Both the position numbers and the translations under genes were made by a program. From contig CP099429.1 of the NCBI GenBank assembly GCA_024114885.1, positions 558,001-622,000 of the forward strand: DNA of 64,000 nucleotides, in the 5' to 3' direction. The notes under the pieces were generated by a model. It was not told the DNA's origin. It saw only the letters and a list, made by a program, of their open reading frames with translations, and made no database searches. How positions within the stretch are numbered: position 1 is the first letter of the stretch; every line of letters starts with the position of its first letter. Origin of the DNA: Septoria linicola (Eukaryota > Ascomycota > Dothideomycetes > Mycosphaerellales > Mycosphaerellaceae). Positions 22,013-32,145 of this stretch are shown here, piece by piece.

Positions 22013-22349
22013 TCTATTATACTTACTCTAGAAACGTTCTAGAAACGTTCTAGAAACGTTTTTAAATTATTCTATACTTATATCTATATAGGAAATATAA
22101 GAATATTACTAGAACGTTTATAGAATGTTTTAGGAATATTTAAGAAAGAAAAAACAAGGTTAGCTCGATAGAAAACGAGGTCAGGCTTAGAAAATATAGG
22201 CACTAATTAAATCACTTCTTAGCATTTACTAATTTAGCTTTACAGGCATAAAACGCGGTCAGGTCAGTAGAAACTGAGTCAGGCCAAGGGAATCCCACGA
22301 CTTTTACCGTTAGGCCAAGGAAAAACGAGGTCGGGCGAGCTGTATACAC

Positions 22350-22358
22350 CGGCGCTCG
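22350..22358. repeat. Right 9-bp target-site duplication of the TIR element
   Basis: CGGCGCTCG, identical to 15152-15160. Confidence 0.75.
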
Positions 22359-23026
22359 TTCTTCAGCCAAACACGACCTTGTCATGATGATTGGACAGGA
22401 AGATTCTCAGCCCTGGTCAGGGTCTTTGTGCTTGGCGTGATGAGCGGCGGTCTTTGTCGAACCGCATCCGTCGTTCCTGGCCTTGTTCTCTTCTGCTTGT
22501 ATCCACCCCAACAGCGTGCTGCGCGTGTTGTTTCTGGAGGACGTTCCTTATTCTCTGGTGCGCGCGAGAGAGAGTCTTGATTCATGCTGCATTCGTTCTG
22601 CCTGGCGCCCATCTATCGTCACTCGTAGTACAGCTGAAAAAGTACTGTAACTGACACAACACTGCACTCCACCTGGAGTTGCAAGGATCACATCCGGAAC
22701 GCGCGCGTTGAAAGAAGCTCTTTTCAACGGCCGCCCAACCGGCGACCTCATCTGATCTTCTTTTGACGACGACCAGAAAGGGACATCTCCTACCCTCACT
22801 TAGTGTGCCATCACCGCGTGCTCGTCGAATACCTTTGAGGTCTGCAGGACAGCAGGTCACTTCGACTCTCCCAGAGCAGCTCCATTCCGCCCACCACCAC
22901 CTCTTCCACCACCACCACCACCACTTGCTCGAGGCAAAAAAGGACAAAGGCACGACTACCACGGACGAATATCCACTCGCACAAAGACACGACGTCCAAC
23001 ATACATACTCTGTACTATCTTTCACC
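22359..23026. other. Upstream region and 5' leader of the Vts1 gene
   Basis: No gene seen. An open frame runs in phase into the Vts1 gene from 22763, but it is His-rich only because of a CAC microsatellite (about 22889-22925) and has no homology to the Vts1 N-terminus. I treat it as long 5' UTR. Confidence 0.5.
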
Positions 23027-24995
23027 ATGTCGAACATCATCGGCAACCGCAACAGCACTCCCGAGACCTCGTCTTCCTCGCTCGGTGGATCTACGCTTCG
23101 TCCTCCTCGCACGCTGGGCTCTGCTGGCCATCACCTTCGTGCTTCCGCCGACATGGGTGCACTCTCCGCAACCTCGCCGCTCGCTACTCGGGGCATCAGG
23201 CCTGCCTCAGAGGTCTACTACAACCAGTTCAACCAGGGCGGCAACTCTGCAAACCCGGATGAAGTGGCCGAAAAAGCTGCTCAGCAATGGATTGCTGATA
23301 TTGATCAATACGAGACGACTCTAGAGGAGATGGCTGCTGCCACCCTTGACCAGGACTTCAAAGATGAGCTAAGCGCCATCGAGCAGTGGTTTCGTGTGCT
23401 CAGCGAGCCTGAGCGCACGGCTGCTTTGTATGCGCTGCTTCAGCAGACAACACAAGTGCAGATCCGCTTCTTCATTCAGGTTCTGCAGCAGATGGCCAAG
23501 AGTCATCCCATGTCTGGTGTCTTGTCGCCTGCAGCATTCAATGAGAAGGACCCAATGTCCTCAAGAATGAACGATGCTATGAACAAGCTTAATGTGGAAG
23601 GCTCGCGTGGTTCGTTTGGATTCGGCAGCAAGCCACCGCCTTCGCCAGGCGCTAAGCGCATGTCTGGCCTGGACCCAAACACGATCAAGTCCATGTTCCC
23701 TGACGCAGCGAATGCCATCGAAGATCAAAAGGCGGAATTTCAGAAGACAACTGGTAGTGTGCCAAAGAGCAACAGAAATAGCGCGGTTGGTGACAGGTCT
23801 TCTCAGTACATGCCGACCATCTCAGCGCCGGAGGATGACAAGAAGAATGGTTCCTCGGGTATACCATCTGGTCCGTGGAGGACGACCAGCGGCTCGCAAG
23901 GCGAGAACCAGCCTCCTATCGGCAGGCCGAAATCTTCGTCCAGCCAACAGCAAGGCTCGCAGGCTCCGATGGGACAGTTTGGCGTCAGCCAGGCGCCTCT
24001 GCCATCAGCTGGTCTCCGCTCAGGCAGGCCATTCCCACTTTCAAGTGACAGTAACATCCAGTCTCAGACTGCCAGCCAGCTCGGACACAATGCAGATGGC
24101 ATGCCAATCTTGTCTCCTTACGCACCTGGCGCTAGCTGGGCTTCGATGACCAACACCCCAATGGTGTCCAACTTCAGCCAGCAGCAAAGTGCCAACCAGG
24201 CCGATATGGTCGCCAACGCTACTGCGATGAAGCTCGCTGCACTCTCTACTGTCAATAACCGACTGCAGCTTGACGACCCGCGCAAGTACCGCCGGACTCG
24301 GTCTTCGGAAGGTCAGAACGGACAGCAGCCTCTTTCGCCCGGACTTCCTGGACAAATGCCTAGCTCCATCATGATGACAAATGAAATGGGTCAGGCACTG
24401 ACGCCCCAGCAAGCTGCGGCTCTTCAGCAACACCAGATCAATACCATCCTGCAAGGCCAACGCTCCCGTCCTACCTCTCCTGGCATTGCTATCACTGGCC
24501 CACCGGGTGGCAATCCTGGCATGAACATGGCGGGCATGCAGAACAATGGCTTCTTAGCTGCCTACGACAATGGTATGGGACAAATCAATGTTGGCATGGC
24601 CGGCCTCAATATGGGCAACTTTGGTCTTGCGAACTATGGCAACGAAGGATATTTGTCAGATGCTAGCGAGATCAACCGAGGAAGGTCTCCGCGTGGTCGA
24701 CGGGGCAGCTCGAAGCCACCGGAGGATCCGACTGACCTCGCCTTACTGCGCGACATTCCAAATTGGCTGCGGACACTGCGCCTTCACAAGTATACCGATA
24801 TTCTGAAAGATATGAATTGGCAGGACTTGGTCGCACTGGATGAGGAAGGACTTGAGAGAAAAGGTGTTGCGGCCAAGGGAGCTCGCACCAAGTTGCTCAA
24901 GGTATGTCCCGCCGAGCTCTTCTGTTCCGCACGTGCTAACACGATTCCAGGTCTTCGAACAAGTCCAGCAGGCACAGCAAGAAGGTCGTCTGTAG
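23027..24995 (+). CDS. vts1: Vts1-like SAM-domain RNA-binding protein
   Basis: A post-transcriptional regulator that binds Smaug-recognition hairpins in mRNA and promotes deadenylation and decay in the cytoplasm. Model join(23027..24901, 24951..24995), 639 aa. The ATG at 23027 (context CACC-ATG) starts MSNIIGNRNS. Residues about 70-160 carry the conserved Vts1 N-terminal helical block (QWIADIDQYETTLEEMAA, then AIEQWFRVLSEPERTAALYA). The middle is long, Gln/Ser/Pro/Met-rich and disordered. The C-terminus is a SAM domain (LLRDIPNWLRTLRLHKYTD, about 575-635), ending KVFEQVQQAQQEGRL after the 49-nt intron. The last exon is only 45 nt. Without splicing, the frame would run into an unrelated tail. 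Confidence 0.93.
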
Positions 24996-25963
24996 GGCAG
25001 CTCATCCTATGTTCCAAGTCTTAAACAGTACAGGGTCACGCAACGTGCGATCAGCCCGCGTACTGTTATCGAGCCGAAGACACCCTAGCAGGAAGGTCAA
25101 AGGTCAGGCAAGAGGGGGAAAAGAGGTGGTGTTCAGAAACGTGAACAGCGGAAAGAAGCAGGTCACCGCGACGGCTCATCTGCTGTGGATGCCCAGGCTC
25201 GTGTCTGTTACGTTGACAAGCGAAAGAAAAGTGCTACTGTCTTGACTATCGGCGAAGCAAGACGGCGTGCCGTCCAAAAACTTCGGGATTCCGAGCTGGA
25301 AAGAAGGCGCGGTAGCGACTGATGGTTCCATGTGAAACGGCGCATTGCTTCCGGCGTTGTGTTTATACTACATACTATTAATGATGAACACGGCTGGATG
25401 AGCATTGCGAGGAGGAAGCATTTGCAGGCGACGAGGGACGGGAAAAGGTAATAGGATATCTGTGGCAAAAGAATTGTACTATGCGGTTTCGAGTTATCCC
25501 TCTTCCTTTTTTACAAGTTGGAGCGCGTTGGCACGTTTTGCGGTGAGTATCGTGGTTGCCATTCAAAGCTTTGCGCTGACATGAAACACAGTGGATTCGA
25601 AACTGCCAAGGCTGCCTCTCGTTGCATTGTGCTCTAAGCGCCGGATCCAATCATCATTCACTAGCGCGACATTGACCACCGCGACAATGGGGACGACAAA
25701 AGGTTTCATTGTCTTCAGTGAAGACCATTGTCCTTCTCATTGTCTTCGTTCTTTCTTCGCATTCACGGGCGTTGCATTGTTGCTTTTCTTGCTAGTATTT
25801 CCTTCATTTCTAGATTTCTCTTCTCTTCTGGTGCACCTTACTACGGAAACGAGTTGACGCAGCACGAAAGACACTCTTTGACACAGAAACGAAGACACTA
25901 CTCATCGCGAGCAGAACGATCACTATGACTATCACGAAGCAACAAACAGGACTTCCTCTCAAC
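24996..25963. other. Intergenic between Vts1 and GH16 genes
   Basis: About 970 bp, probably Vts1 3' UTR (pyrimidine- and AT-rich from about 25360) and the GH16 promoter. Only short frames without motifs. Confidence 0.5.
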
Positions 25964-27091
25964 ATGCTCTCCACATCAACGATCCTGACGCTGGCCGTCA
26001 CGATCTGCACTGCAACCGCATCTGTCATTCCTCGCGGCTACACAAACTCCACAAACACCACGACGTCCGGCTCTGCCTACACTCTGATAGCAGAATATTC
26101 TGGTGCCACCTTCTTCGACCACTTCACTGCCTTTACAGGCCAAGACCCCACCAATGGCCACGTTCAGTACCAGACTCTTCAAGCCGCTGCTGATCAACAG
26201 CTGATCGGCTTTATCCACAACTCCAGCTCGAACTCTGACACGGCTTATATCGGCGTCGACAGCAAGAATGCTGCACCCAATGGCCGTAACTCTGTTCGCC
26301 TGACAAGCAAAGACAGCTTCTCAGCAGGCAGCATGGCAGTCATCGACGTCCGGCACGCACCATCCCAATACGGCGTCTGGCCCGCAATCTGGATGCTAGG
26401 AAGTGAAGGTACCTGGCCTGAGTCCGGCGAATCCGACATCCTCGAATACGTCCACCGAGACGACTACAACGCCATGACCCTGCACACATCCCCAGACTGC
26501 GTCGTCGACAACGTCACAACCACAACGCAACAAGGCCGCCTGATCGACGGCAACTGCAACGCCGGCAAAGCCTTCACCGGCTGCAGCGTCAAAGCCTACA
26601 ACCAAAACACTGTCTCAATCACTTCCCCTGGCACGAACGCCAACACCAAAGCCCTCCCATCAACCAAAACCTTCGCCACCGCCGGCTCCGCCTTCAACAC
26701 CCGAGGCGGCACAGTCTACATCCACGACTGGCAACCCACCGGCATAACAATATGGTCCTTCCCCCGCTCCAACCTCCCCGCCGACCTCCTCTCCGGCTCC
26801 CCTCAACCCTCCACATGGACACAAACTCCCCTTGCAAAATTCACCGGCTCAGGATGTAAATTCGACCAAGCGTTCAAGAAAATGCAACTTATCATCAATA
26901 TCACGTTTTGTGGGGAGTGGGCGGGCAAAGTCTGGGAGAGTAGTGGTGCGATGGAGGAGACGGGGTATGAGACTTGTGAGGAGTGGGTTAGTAGTGGGCC
27001 GGAGAAGTTTGAGGAGAGTTTCTTTGAGATTGGGAGTGTGAAGTTTTATTCGAGTACGGGGGAAAAGCCTGGGAATGGGGTTGGCGTATGA
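25964..27091 (+). CDS. Secreted GH16 endo-1,3(4)-beta-glucanase-like hydrolase
   Basis: An extracellular glycosidase of family GH16 that probably cuts 1,3(4)-beta-glucans of the fungal wall or host. The signal peptide is MLSTSTILTLAVTICTATAS from the ATG at 25964; an in-frame ATG at 25925 adds 13 polar residues and is less likely. The catalytic ExDxxE box is intact as GESDILEYV (about 26428-26450), preceded by the lectin-fold strand YGVWPAIWMLG. Paired Cys occur in the second half. Intronless, 375 aa, a usual length. The last 250 bases are richer in G and T than the rest, with no change of frame. No GPI signal is visible, so it is probably released. Confidence 0.88.
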   Translation: MLSTSTILTLAVTICTATASVIPRGYTNSTNTTTSGSAYTLIAEYSGATFFDHFTAFTGQDPTNGHVQYQTLQAAADQQLIGFIHNSSSNSDTAYIGVDSKNAAPNGRNSVRLTSKDSFSAGSMAVIDVRHAPSQYGVWPAIWMLGSEGTWPESGESDILEYVHRDDYNAMTLHTSPDCVVDNVTTTTQQGRLIDGNCNAGKAFTGCSVKAYNQNTVSITSPGTNANTKALPSTKTFATAGSAFNTRGGTVYIHDWQPTGITIWSFPRSNLPADLLSGSPQPSTWTQTPLAKFTGSGCKFDQAFKKMQLIINITFCGEWAGKVWESSGAMEETGYETCEEWVSSGPEKFEESFFEIGSVKFYSSTGEKPGNGVGV

Positions 27092-27529
27092 TTGAGAGGG
27101 GGCGAGGGAGTCTTTGAATGTGCTGAGCGCGTGTGCGTGGCGTCGGTGAGCGTTTTGCATCTGCATAGCGATGGTGAGAATGATCATAGAGAGATACCCA
27201 AGTGAGGAATTATGACTTTCGTACTGCATAGCATGCCAACAGCTAGACATGCTTGTTTACATCGTTCCACATTTTCCCAACTTCATGTGCCTTTGTCACA
27301 TCCGTAATTGAAGCATAACAGAACCTCGTCGGCAGCGGCTTGCCTCCTCTATCAACTATTACCATCAATTGTCATTTCTCATTTTCAGTCATGACCTGTA
27401 GAACTGCTACTATCTACGATCGACGTAGTCCTAGGACATCATCGTTTCCCCTGAGCCGAGGCTGCACTAACCTAATGTCCATCGCATAGCAATCCATTCC
27501 TGCACAACATCCGACTTGTCATAAATGTC
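27092..27529. other. Intergenic, 3' of the GH16 gene
   Basis: Untranslated region and spacer; nothing recognisable. Confidence 0.45.
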
Positions 27530-27781
27530 TCAGTCCATAAGCCTGTGAGCCCATGCCGTTCCGATGAGAAGATACTCTGACCCAACAGGACGGATCACCC
27601 ATGGAGTCTCTGCTCCTTGCGCCATGACCAGAATATCAGAATCCTGGATTAGTCTTGGTTCCCAGCCCATGTATCCAGTGGACGTTTTGAAAAGACATCG
27701 GTGCACGGCACGCTTAGAAACTTGTGCTGATGCCCTGCCTGACAACATTGGGGCAGGCGAGACTGTTCGAGCTCGGTGCAT
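27530..27781 (-). pseudogene. Relic of a HET (heterokaryon incompatibility) protein, C-terminal end
   Basis: The minus-strand frame ends in the pattern found at the C-terminus of fungal HET proteins: a Cys-Leu-Phe-Lys-Thr strand and GYMGWEP, then DSDILVMAQGAETPWVIRP, then YLLIGTAWAHRLMD. In intact members the last motif is followed by GE; here a TGA stands where a Gly codon would fit, and coding-like sequence (DIYDKSDVVQEWIAM) continues behind it. No HET domain proper was found upstream on this strand before the PCMT gene, so I see only a fragment. The call rests on motif memory, not on a search. Confidence 0.5.
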
Positions 27782-28400
27782 AATGGACAGTATATTTCGG
27801 TACCGGCCAGGAGTCGGGGTCCTTCTGCATTGCGTCCTCGTGTAGATGTTGCTGCACTCATATGATGGGACATGTCGAAGTCATGCAATAGAGGACTGTA
27901 GTCCGCAATGGGGACGGCGAAGCTGTCTTGCACAGCCTAGTGCAAAGCCCCGCTTGGAAGCGACCTCAATCGGCCACGAGACGCTGCCAAACTTCATCAG
28001 GCTGTGTACGAGCCTCGTCTGGCGAAGTGTCGTGCAAGCACTAGCATTTTTCAGGATATACTCCTGTTTCAGGAAGTCGATATTCATGTGCGAGCTAATT
28101 GTCTTCCGACGAGGCACGACAGTTGAGCGAGCATCGGGTGATGAACAGGATCGGTCCTGGTCAGTATGTAGGACGTCACCGACTTCCTCGACTTCACCGT
28201 GGACCGTGTTATATCCTGGCCTCGCCGCACTGCCCAGCTATACAGCCCAGCTCGATCAGCCTGGTCGTGTTCAGGATAAGGGATGCCGCCCTACGTTCTG
28301 CTTGATCTATGAGGCAGAGGACAAAGCCGGCTCGGCCGATTATCGTCAGACACAATGCAGGTTCGTGACACGTTTTCCACGGCTCGAAAGAAGGTCGTCT
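27782..28400. other. Intergenic; no gene established
   Basis: A 262-codon plus-strand frame crosses this stretch but runs antisense into the PCMT gene and has no family motif, so I do not call it. The minus strand has broken frames that could be further HET-gene debris. Confidence 0.4.
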
Positions 28401-29093
28401 TCACTCCACCGGCGCGTCCGTCAAAGCAACATACCTCACGCCATACTCCTTCTTCCTGGTGACCTTGCCCTCACTATCCTTATCCACAACATAAATATGC
28501 TGCAAACCCTCCTCTTCCACGGGAATAAACAACCTCCCCGGACTCTTCAACTGATCCACCAATTTCTGCTGATGCCCCGCCGCCGCAGCACCCACATGAA
28601 TCGCATCATACGGCGCCTCAGCCTCCCAGCCTAACCTCCCATCGCCTTTCACATACTTCAACTGCCCACTACCCAACAGCCCCCTCCCTTCCTCACTCTT
28701 CCCTGTATTCTCGATACTCATATCAACAAGTGGCTGGATATGCTCCACGCCCACAACCACCCCCTTTTCTCCCGTCTTCTCATTGTGCCCTTTGACCAGC
28801 TCTGCGAGTACATGCGTCAAATACCCACTTCCACTGCCGACATCGAGAACTTTGCTTCCTGGTTGGAGGTACGCGAGGAGAGACTCTGCAGCATTAGCGT
28901 GCATATGCGGCGCGGAGATGGTAGCTTTGTAGCCGATGCGTTGGGGTGAGTCTTCGTAGGGTTGAGCTGGAGCGTAGTGTGCGCGGTCAACGCTGAGCAT
29001 GGCGTTGCGTACGCGTTCGGTGGTGATGAGGCCGTTGCGGTAAAGGTTCGTGATGAGGGCTTCGTTGGTGGGGCCGGAGCTGCGCCAGGCCAT
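28401..29093 (-). CDS. Protein-L-isoaspartate O-methyltransferase
   Basis: A SAM-dependent repair enzyme (EC 2.1.1.77) that methylates isoaspartyl residues in aged proteins in the cytosol. The 230-residue length matches the family. It has the PCMT-specific N-terminal region with the YEDSPQRIGYKATISAPHMHA substrate/active-site block (about 45-65), motif I VLDVGSGSGYLTHVLAEL (about 85-102), post-I acidic GVEHI, and motif II YDAIHVGAAA (about 168). Intronless. The start ATG at 29091-29093 gives MAWRSSGPTNEALI, the usual N-terminus. Confidence 0.94.
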   Translation of the reverse strand: MAWRSSGPTNEALITNLYRNGLITTERVRNAMLSVDRAHYAPAQPYEDSPQRIGYKATISAPHMHANAAESLLAYLQPGSKVLDVGSGSGYLTHVLAELVKGHNEKTGEKGVVVGVEHIQPLVDMSIENTGKSEEGRGLLGSGQLKYVKGDGRLGWEAEAPYDAIHVGAAAAGHQQKLVDQLKSPGRLFIPVEEEGLQHIYVVDKDSEGKVTRKKEYGVRYVALTDAPVE

Positions 29094-29749
29094 GATGGCG
29101 GTGGTGCTGCTGCGGGAGGAGAGCGAGTTGCCTATGGTGGGGAGATGTGGTTATATGTACAGGTCGTGGAGATTGCATATGACGGAGGAGATGATCGAAA
29201 GTAGGTTCGTGGAGGACAGCATAAGATTGAGCTAGTGCTTCAAGATGCTTCGGTACAGGTGGAGGGCAATTGCGATCTGATATAGCTGATCCAGACAAGT
29301 GTGACACGAAGATGGCGCAAGAAGGGTGTGGAGGTGGAGTTCGCCCAAACTGCAAAGGTTTGGAAGCTCCAAAGTTATCCCCGAACCACATACACGTCAG
29401 CCAGCAACATGACTGCCGACATGGGTTGACGCGTCAACTGCACAGATCCACTACTCTGTTCTGACCTCACGTATAAACAGGCTTTGAAAGATGTGAAGAC
29501 TTGGACATTAGACGTTTGATCGTCGACGCAGGCTATCCTATACTGAAAAGCATGGCGAATGACCTGCACTGCAGCCGACGGTTCGAACACAAGCCGACCT
29601 TTCCGGAAACGCCCTGAGTCATCCCATCCTATGCAAATGCCTCTTCTTATCGAACAGAATCAAAACAGGACATTTGTACAATCCTTGCCCATATATCGTT
29701 TCCTGGGACTTTTATATGCATTGCATCATGCTGGTCGACCAACGAATAT
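29094..29749. other. Intergenic between PCMT and GH17 genes
   Basis: Promoter of the PCMT gene and 3' region of the GH17 gene. Only antisense or short frames; nothing recognised. Confidence 0.5.
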
Positions 29750-30946
29750 CTAAGCGGATTGCTCAATGAATCCCCAGAAGCACTCGGCGCCGTGGGTGGC
29801 GGCGTTGTTCTCCTTCCAGAGATCGTCGAACGCAGTGAAGAGGATGATATTCTCAGGGAAGCTCTTCTTGAGAGAAGCAATGGCAACCTTCTGGTTCTCC
29901 TTGCTGGGAACAGCGACACCGTTGGTAGCGCCCTGCCATGGCCAGCCAGACTCGGTGATGACAACCTTCTTGCCACCGCAAGCCTCGCCGACACGCTTGG
30001 ACTGCTCGAGGACGAATTCTCCGGACTGATCAGCGGTTCTGGCGCCGTCGAAGAACGCGTGAGCGTTGGCGGCAGCGTAATCGGAGCACTGGCAGAGCTC
30101 TGGGTTGGCGATCATGGCAACAAAGGTGTCGACAGTGACGACAGGGCCGGTATAGCCAGCAGCTTTGAGGATACCACGAGCAGAGTTGACAGCGCCGACA
30201 ACAGCAGAAACGCTAGCACCACCATTGTTGACAAGCTCGTTGCCAACAGAAACGGTGTCAATGCAGCTCCAGTCGTCCTTGGCAGCGGCGATAATCTTGT
30301 CGGACTCGGCCTGAACCTGATTGATGTCGAAAATTCCGACAAACAGCTTCATGCCCTTGGCGCCGGCAGCCTTCCTCACAGTGGTGACCTGGTCGCAGTC
30401 TGTGCCGTAAAGACGGACCAGTCCGTAACCCTCAATCTTGTTGAAGTCGGCGTTGACCTCGTCTTGGGTCTTGCAGCCTCCGTCAGCCCGGTAAGGAGAG
30501 TAGACGATACCCTGTCCGGAAGAGGCCTTTGGTGCCTCAGATGGCTTGGATGCCTTTGGAGTCGTCTTTGGGGCCTCTGGAGCCTTGTATTCTGGAGCCT
30601 TGGGCGCTTCTGGAGCCTTGGGCGCTTCTGGGGCCTTGGGCGCTTCTGGGGCCTTTGGTGCCTCGTAAGCGGCTGGCTTAGCTGGCTCAGCTGGTGCCTG
30701 GGGAGCTGGAGGTGGGACGTAGGCCTCTGGAGTCTTGGCTGGAGCTGGGGCGTTGCCGTATTTGGTAGACACTGGGTTGCCATTGCCATCAACGTAGACG
30801 ATGGCGTTTGGTGCAGCTGCGGTCACGACCTCGACCTCGGTGTGGTAGACGACGGCATTTTCGCGGCGGTGGTGGTGTGCACGGCGGTGGACCTGTGCAG
30901 AGGCCGAGGCGGTCAAAGCCGCAAGGGTGAGAAGACCAGCTTTCAT
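29750..30946 (-). CDS. GH17 cell-wall beta-1,3-glucanase/glucosidase (BtgE/Scw-type)
   Basis: A secreted cell-wall enzyme of family GH17 that remodels beta-1,3-glucan. The signal peptide is MKAGLLTLAALTASASAQ, followed by a His/Arg-rich segment (VHRRAHHHRR) that may hold a Kex2 site. Residues about 75-135 form a Pro/Ala/Glu/Lys linker with the pentapeptide PEAPKA repeated. The catalytic domain starts at GIVYSPYRADGGCKT. The acid/base Glu is in SVGNELVNNG and the nucleophile Glu in VITESGWPWQG, both intact. 398 aa, intronless. The domain order matches Aspergillus BtgE-like proteins. No C-terminal GPI signal is seen; the protein ends at GFIEQSA. Confidence 0.92.
   Translation of the reverse strand: MKAGLLTLAALTASASAQVHRRAHHHRRENAVVYHTEVEVVTAAAPNAIVYVDGNGNPVSTKYGNAPAPAKTPEAYVPPPAPQAPAEPAKPAAYEAPKAPEAPKAPEAPKAPEAPKAPEYKAPEAPKTTPKASKPSEAPKASSGQGIVYSPYRADGGCKTQDEVNADFNKIEGYGLVRLYGTDCDQVTTVRKAAGAKGMKLFVGIFDINQVQAESDKIIAAAKDDWSCIDTVSVGNELVNNGGASVSAVVGAVNSARGILKAAGYTGPVVTVDTFVAMIANPELCQCSDYAAANAHAFFDGARTADQSGEFVLEQSKRVGEACGGKKVVITESGWPWQGATNGVAVPSKENQKVAIASLKKSFPENIILFTAFDDLWKENNAATHGAECFWGFIEQSA
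30585..30662 (-). repeat. 15-bp tandem repeats coding the PEAPKA linker
   Basis: Units of 15 bp (plus-strand GGCGCTTCTGGAGCC-like) are repeated about four times, with degenerate copies on both sides. They code the Glu-Ala-Pro-Lys-Ala linker of the GH17 protein. Such arrays change length easily between strains. Confidence 0.75.
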
Positions 30947-32145
30947 GTTGATGCTCTGTAAATGGACGCGACCCTAGATTGATACTACCGGCCGGCGGAG
31001 TCAGCTAATCGCTCTGTCGAGGAGTGTCGGTGGTCGGTCGGAAGTGCAATGATGAACCGCAGATTGTGTGCAATGGTGTTTTGAATTCAAAGATAGACCT
31101 CCATTATCCGGTGGCAACGGTGAATGCGCATGAATGCGTGTAACGGGGTAAACTCACGAGATCCAAAAAAGTCACGTCAAGTGAGCCTGTTTGCCGCGCT
31201 GTGAGGAATGCTGAGGGTAGGTCACTTTGTTTTGTCAAGGAATGTTGTCCAGATACACTTTGCGCAAAGCAACGAGTGAATGTGAGACTGTGGTTGAGAG
31301 AGTGTGTCGGTTCGTAGAGACCGTGGGGTGACCTGCCGGCAAGGACTGTTTGCGATGGGTGATGTCGAAGAACAAGATGGGATCGGAGGTCAAGGGAGGA
31401 GGTGGAAGAAGGAAGGCGTTAATGTGCGACAGGGATGGGGAAAGCACGAGCCGGCCGCTCTCCTGCTGTGCTCCGCGTCTCGTACCTTGCATACTAGCGT
31501 GTCATCTTAGCCGAACCTGGTGAAATCGAGTCTAGACCGATTCATGATTCGCCCGTACCTCGTGTTGGAGTTGGCGGCACACAACGCGATGGACAGCCGA
31601 GAAATTGGCAAACTCAACACTCTAGGCGGCTCTGCTACACGTGTAGCGCACCAGCGATCGCTATAAGACTGCATGCCCATCACACTCAATGTTTGCAGAC
31701 CGTGCGACGAGCAAAACATGCCAAACGGGCGCGTAGCTACAAGTTGTTCGTGTTATTTGTGGACGGAAGACAGCAACACGAGCAGCCCCCGAAACAGCCG
31801 TAATTGGACTTTAATTGACAGCCGCAGAAACTCCACGAACATCGCAATTGAAGACAGCGAGCAGCGACTTCCTAGCTGCAGCAAGAATTGTCTCCATCGC
31901 GCACACTTCTCAACTGCATAACCGCAAGATTCCGCGACTGGTTTTTCAATAGAAAAAGCTGGCGATGAAAAAGTGGTTCTCGGATGCACTTCCACAGGTC
32001 TCGATTCGTCTGCTATCTCTGCTGCCAAGATGCCTCAGGAGCGCTCCCGCAACGTGAAACCACCTAGATCTCGGCGAGCGCTTGCCGACTTCGAGACAGA
32101 AATGCGATGCAGCCCAGCACGAATCACCTCAGCTTCACCGCGACT
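30947..32145. other. Intergenic, promoter of the GH17 gene and 3' side of the aldo/keto reductase gene
   Basis: About 1.2 kb with no frame that carries a motif. A long upstream region is common for highly expressed cell-wall genes; this is a general expectation, not a site I can show. Confidence 0.45.

Larger units (their letters stand above)
15161..22349. mobile_element. Mutator-like non-autonomous TIR element, split by a Copia retrotransposon
   Basis: The ends are inverted repeats. 15170-15198 is the exact reverse complement of 22312-22340 (29 bp, starting GCTCGCCCGACCTCG), and similarity reaches out to GTGT at each tip (15161 and 22349). The perfect 9-bp direct repeat CGGCGCTCG flanks both tips, which supports a MULE-like element. 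Without the Copia insertion it is only about 885 bp and codes for nothing visible, so it is a MITE-type derivative. Inside the left end is a hairpin with 16-bp arms (15187-15202 and 15220-15235). A 39-bp direct repeat occurs on both sides of the Copia insertion (15610-15648 and 22095-22133), so the element also has internal repeats. Much of it is AT-rich and probably RIP-affected. Confidence 0.72.

Noticed and set aside
15152..22358. AT-rich island as centromere, mitochondrial insert or origin
   Set aside because: Its structure (TIRs, LTRs, Copia pol remnants, target duplications) fully explains it as RIP-mutated transposons.
22763..23026. N-terminal extension of the Vts1 frame
   Set aside because: In phase but low-complexity (CAC repeat) and without Vts1 homology; the ATG at 23027 has the better context.
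27846..28634. 262-codon plus-strand frame
   Set aside because: Runs into the antisense of the PCMT gene, has no signal or domain, and codon use looks random.
29759..30961. 400-codon plus-strand frame
   Set aside because: Exactly antisense to the GH17 gene; its length comes from the repeat and GC bias of that gene. It has no motif of its own.
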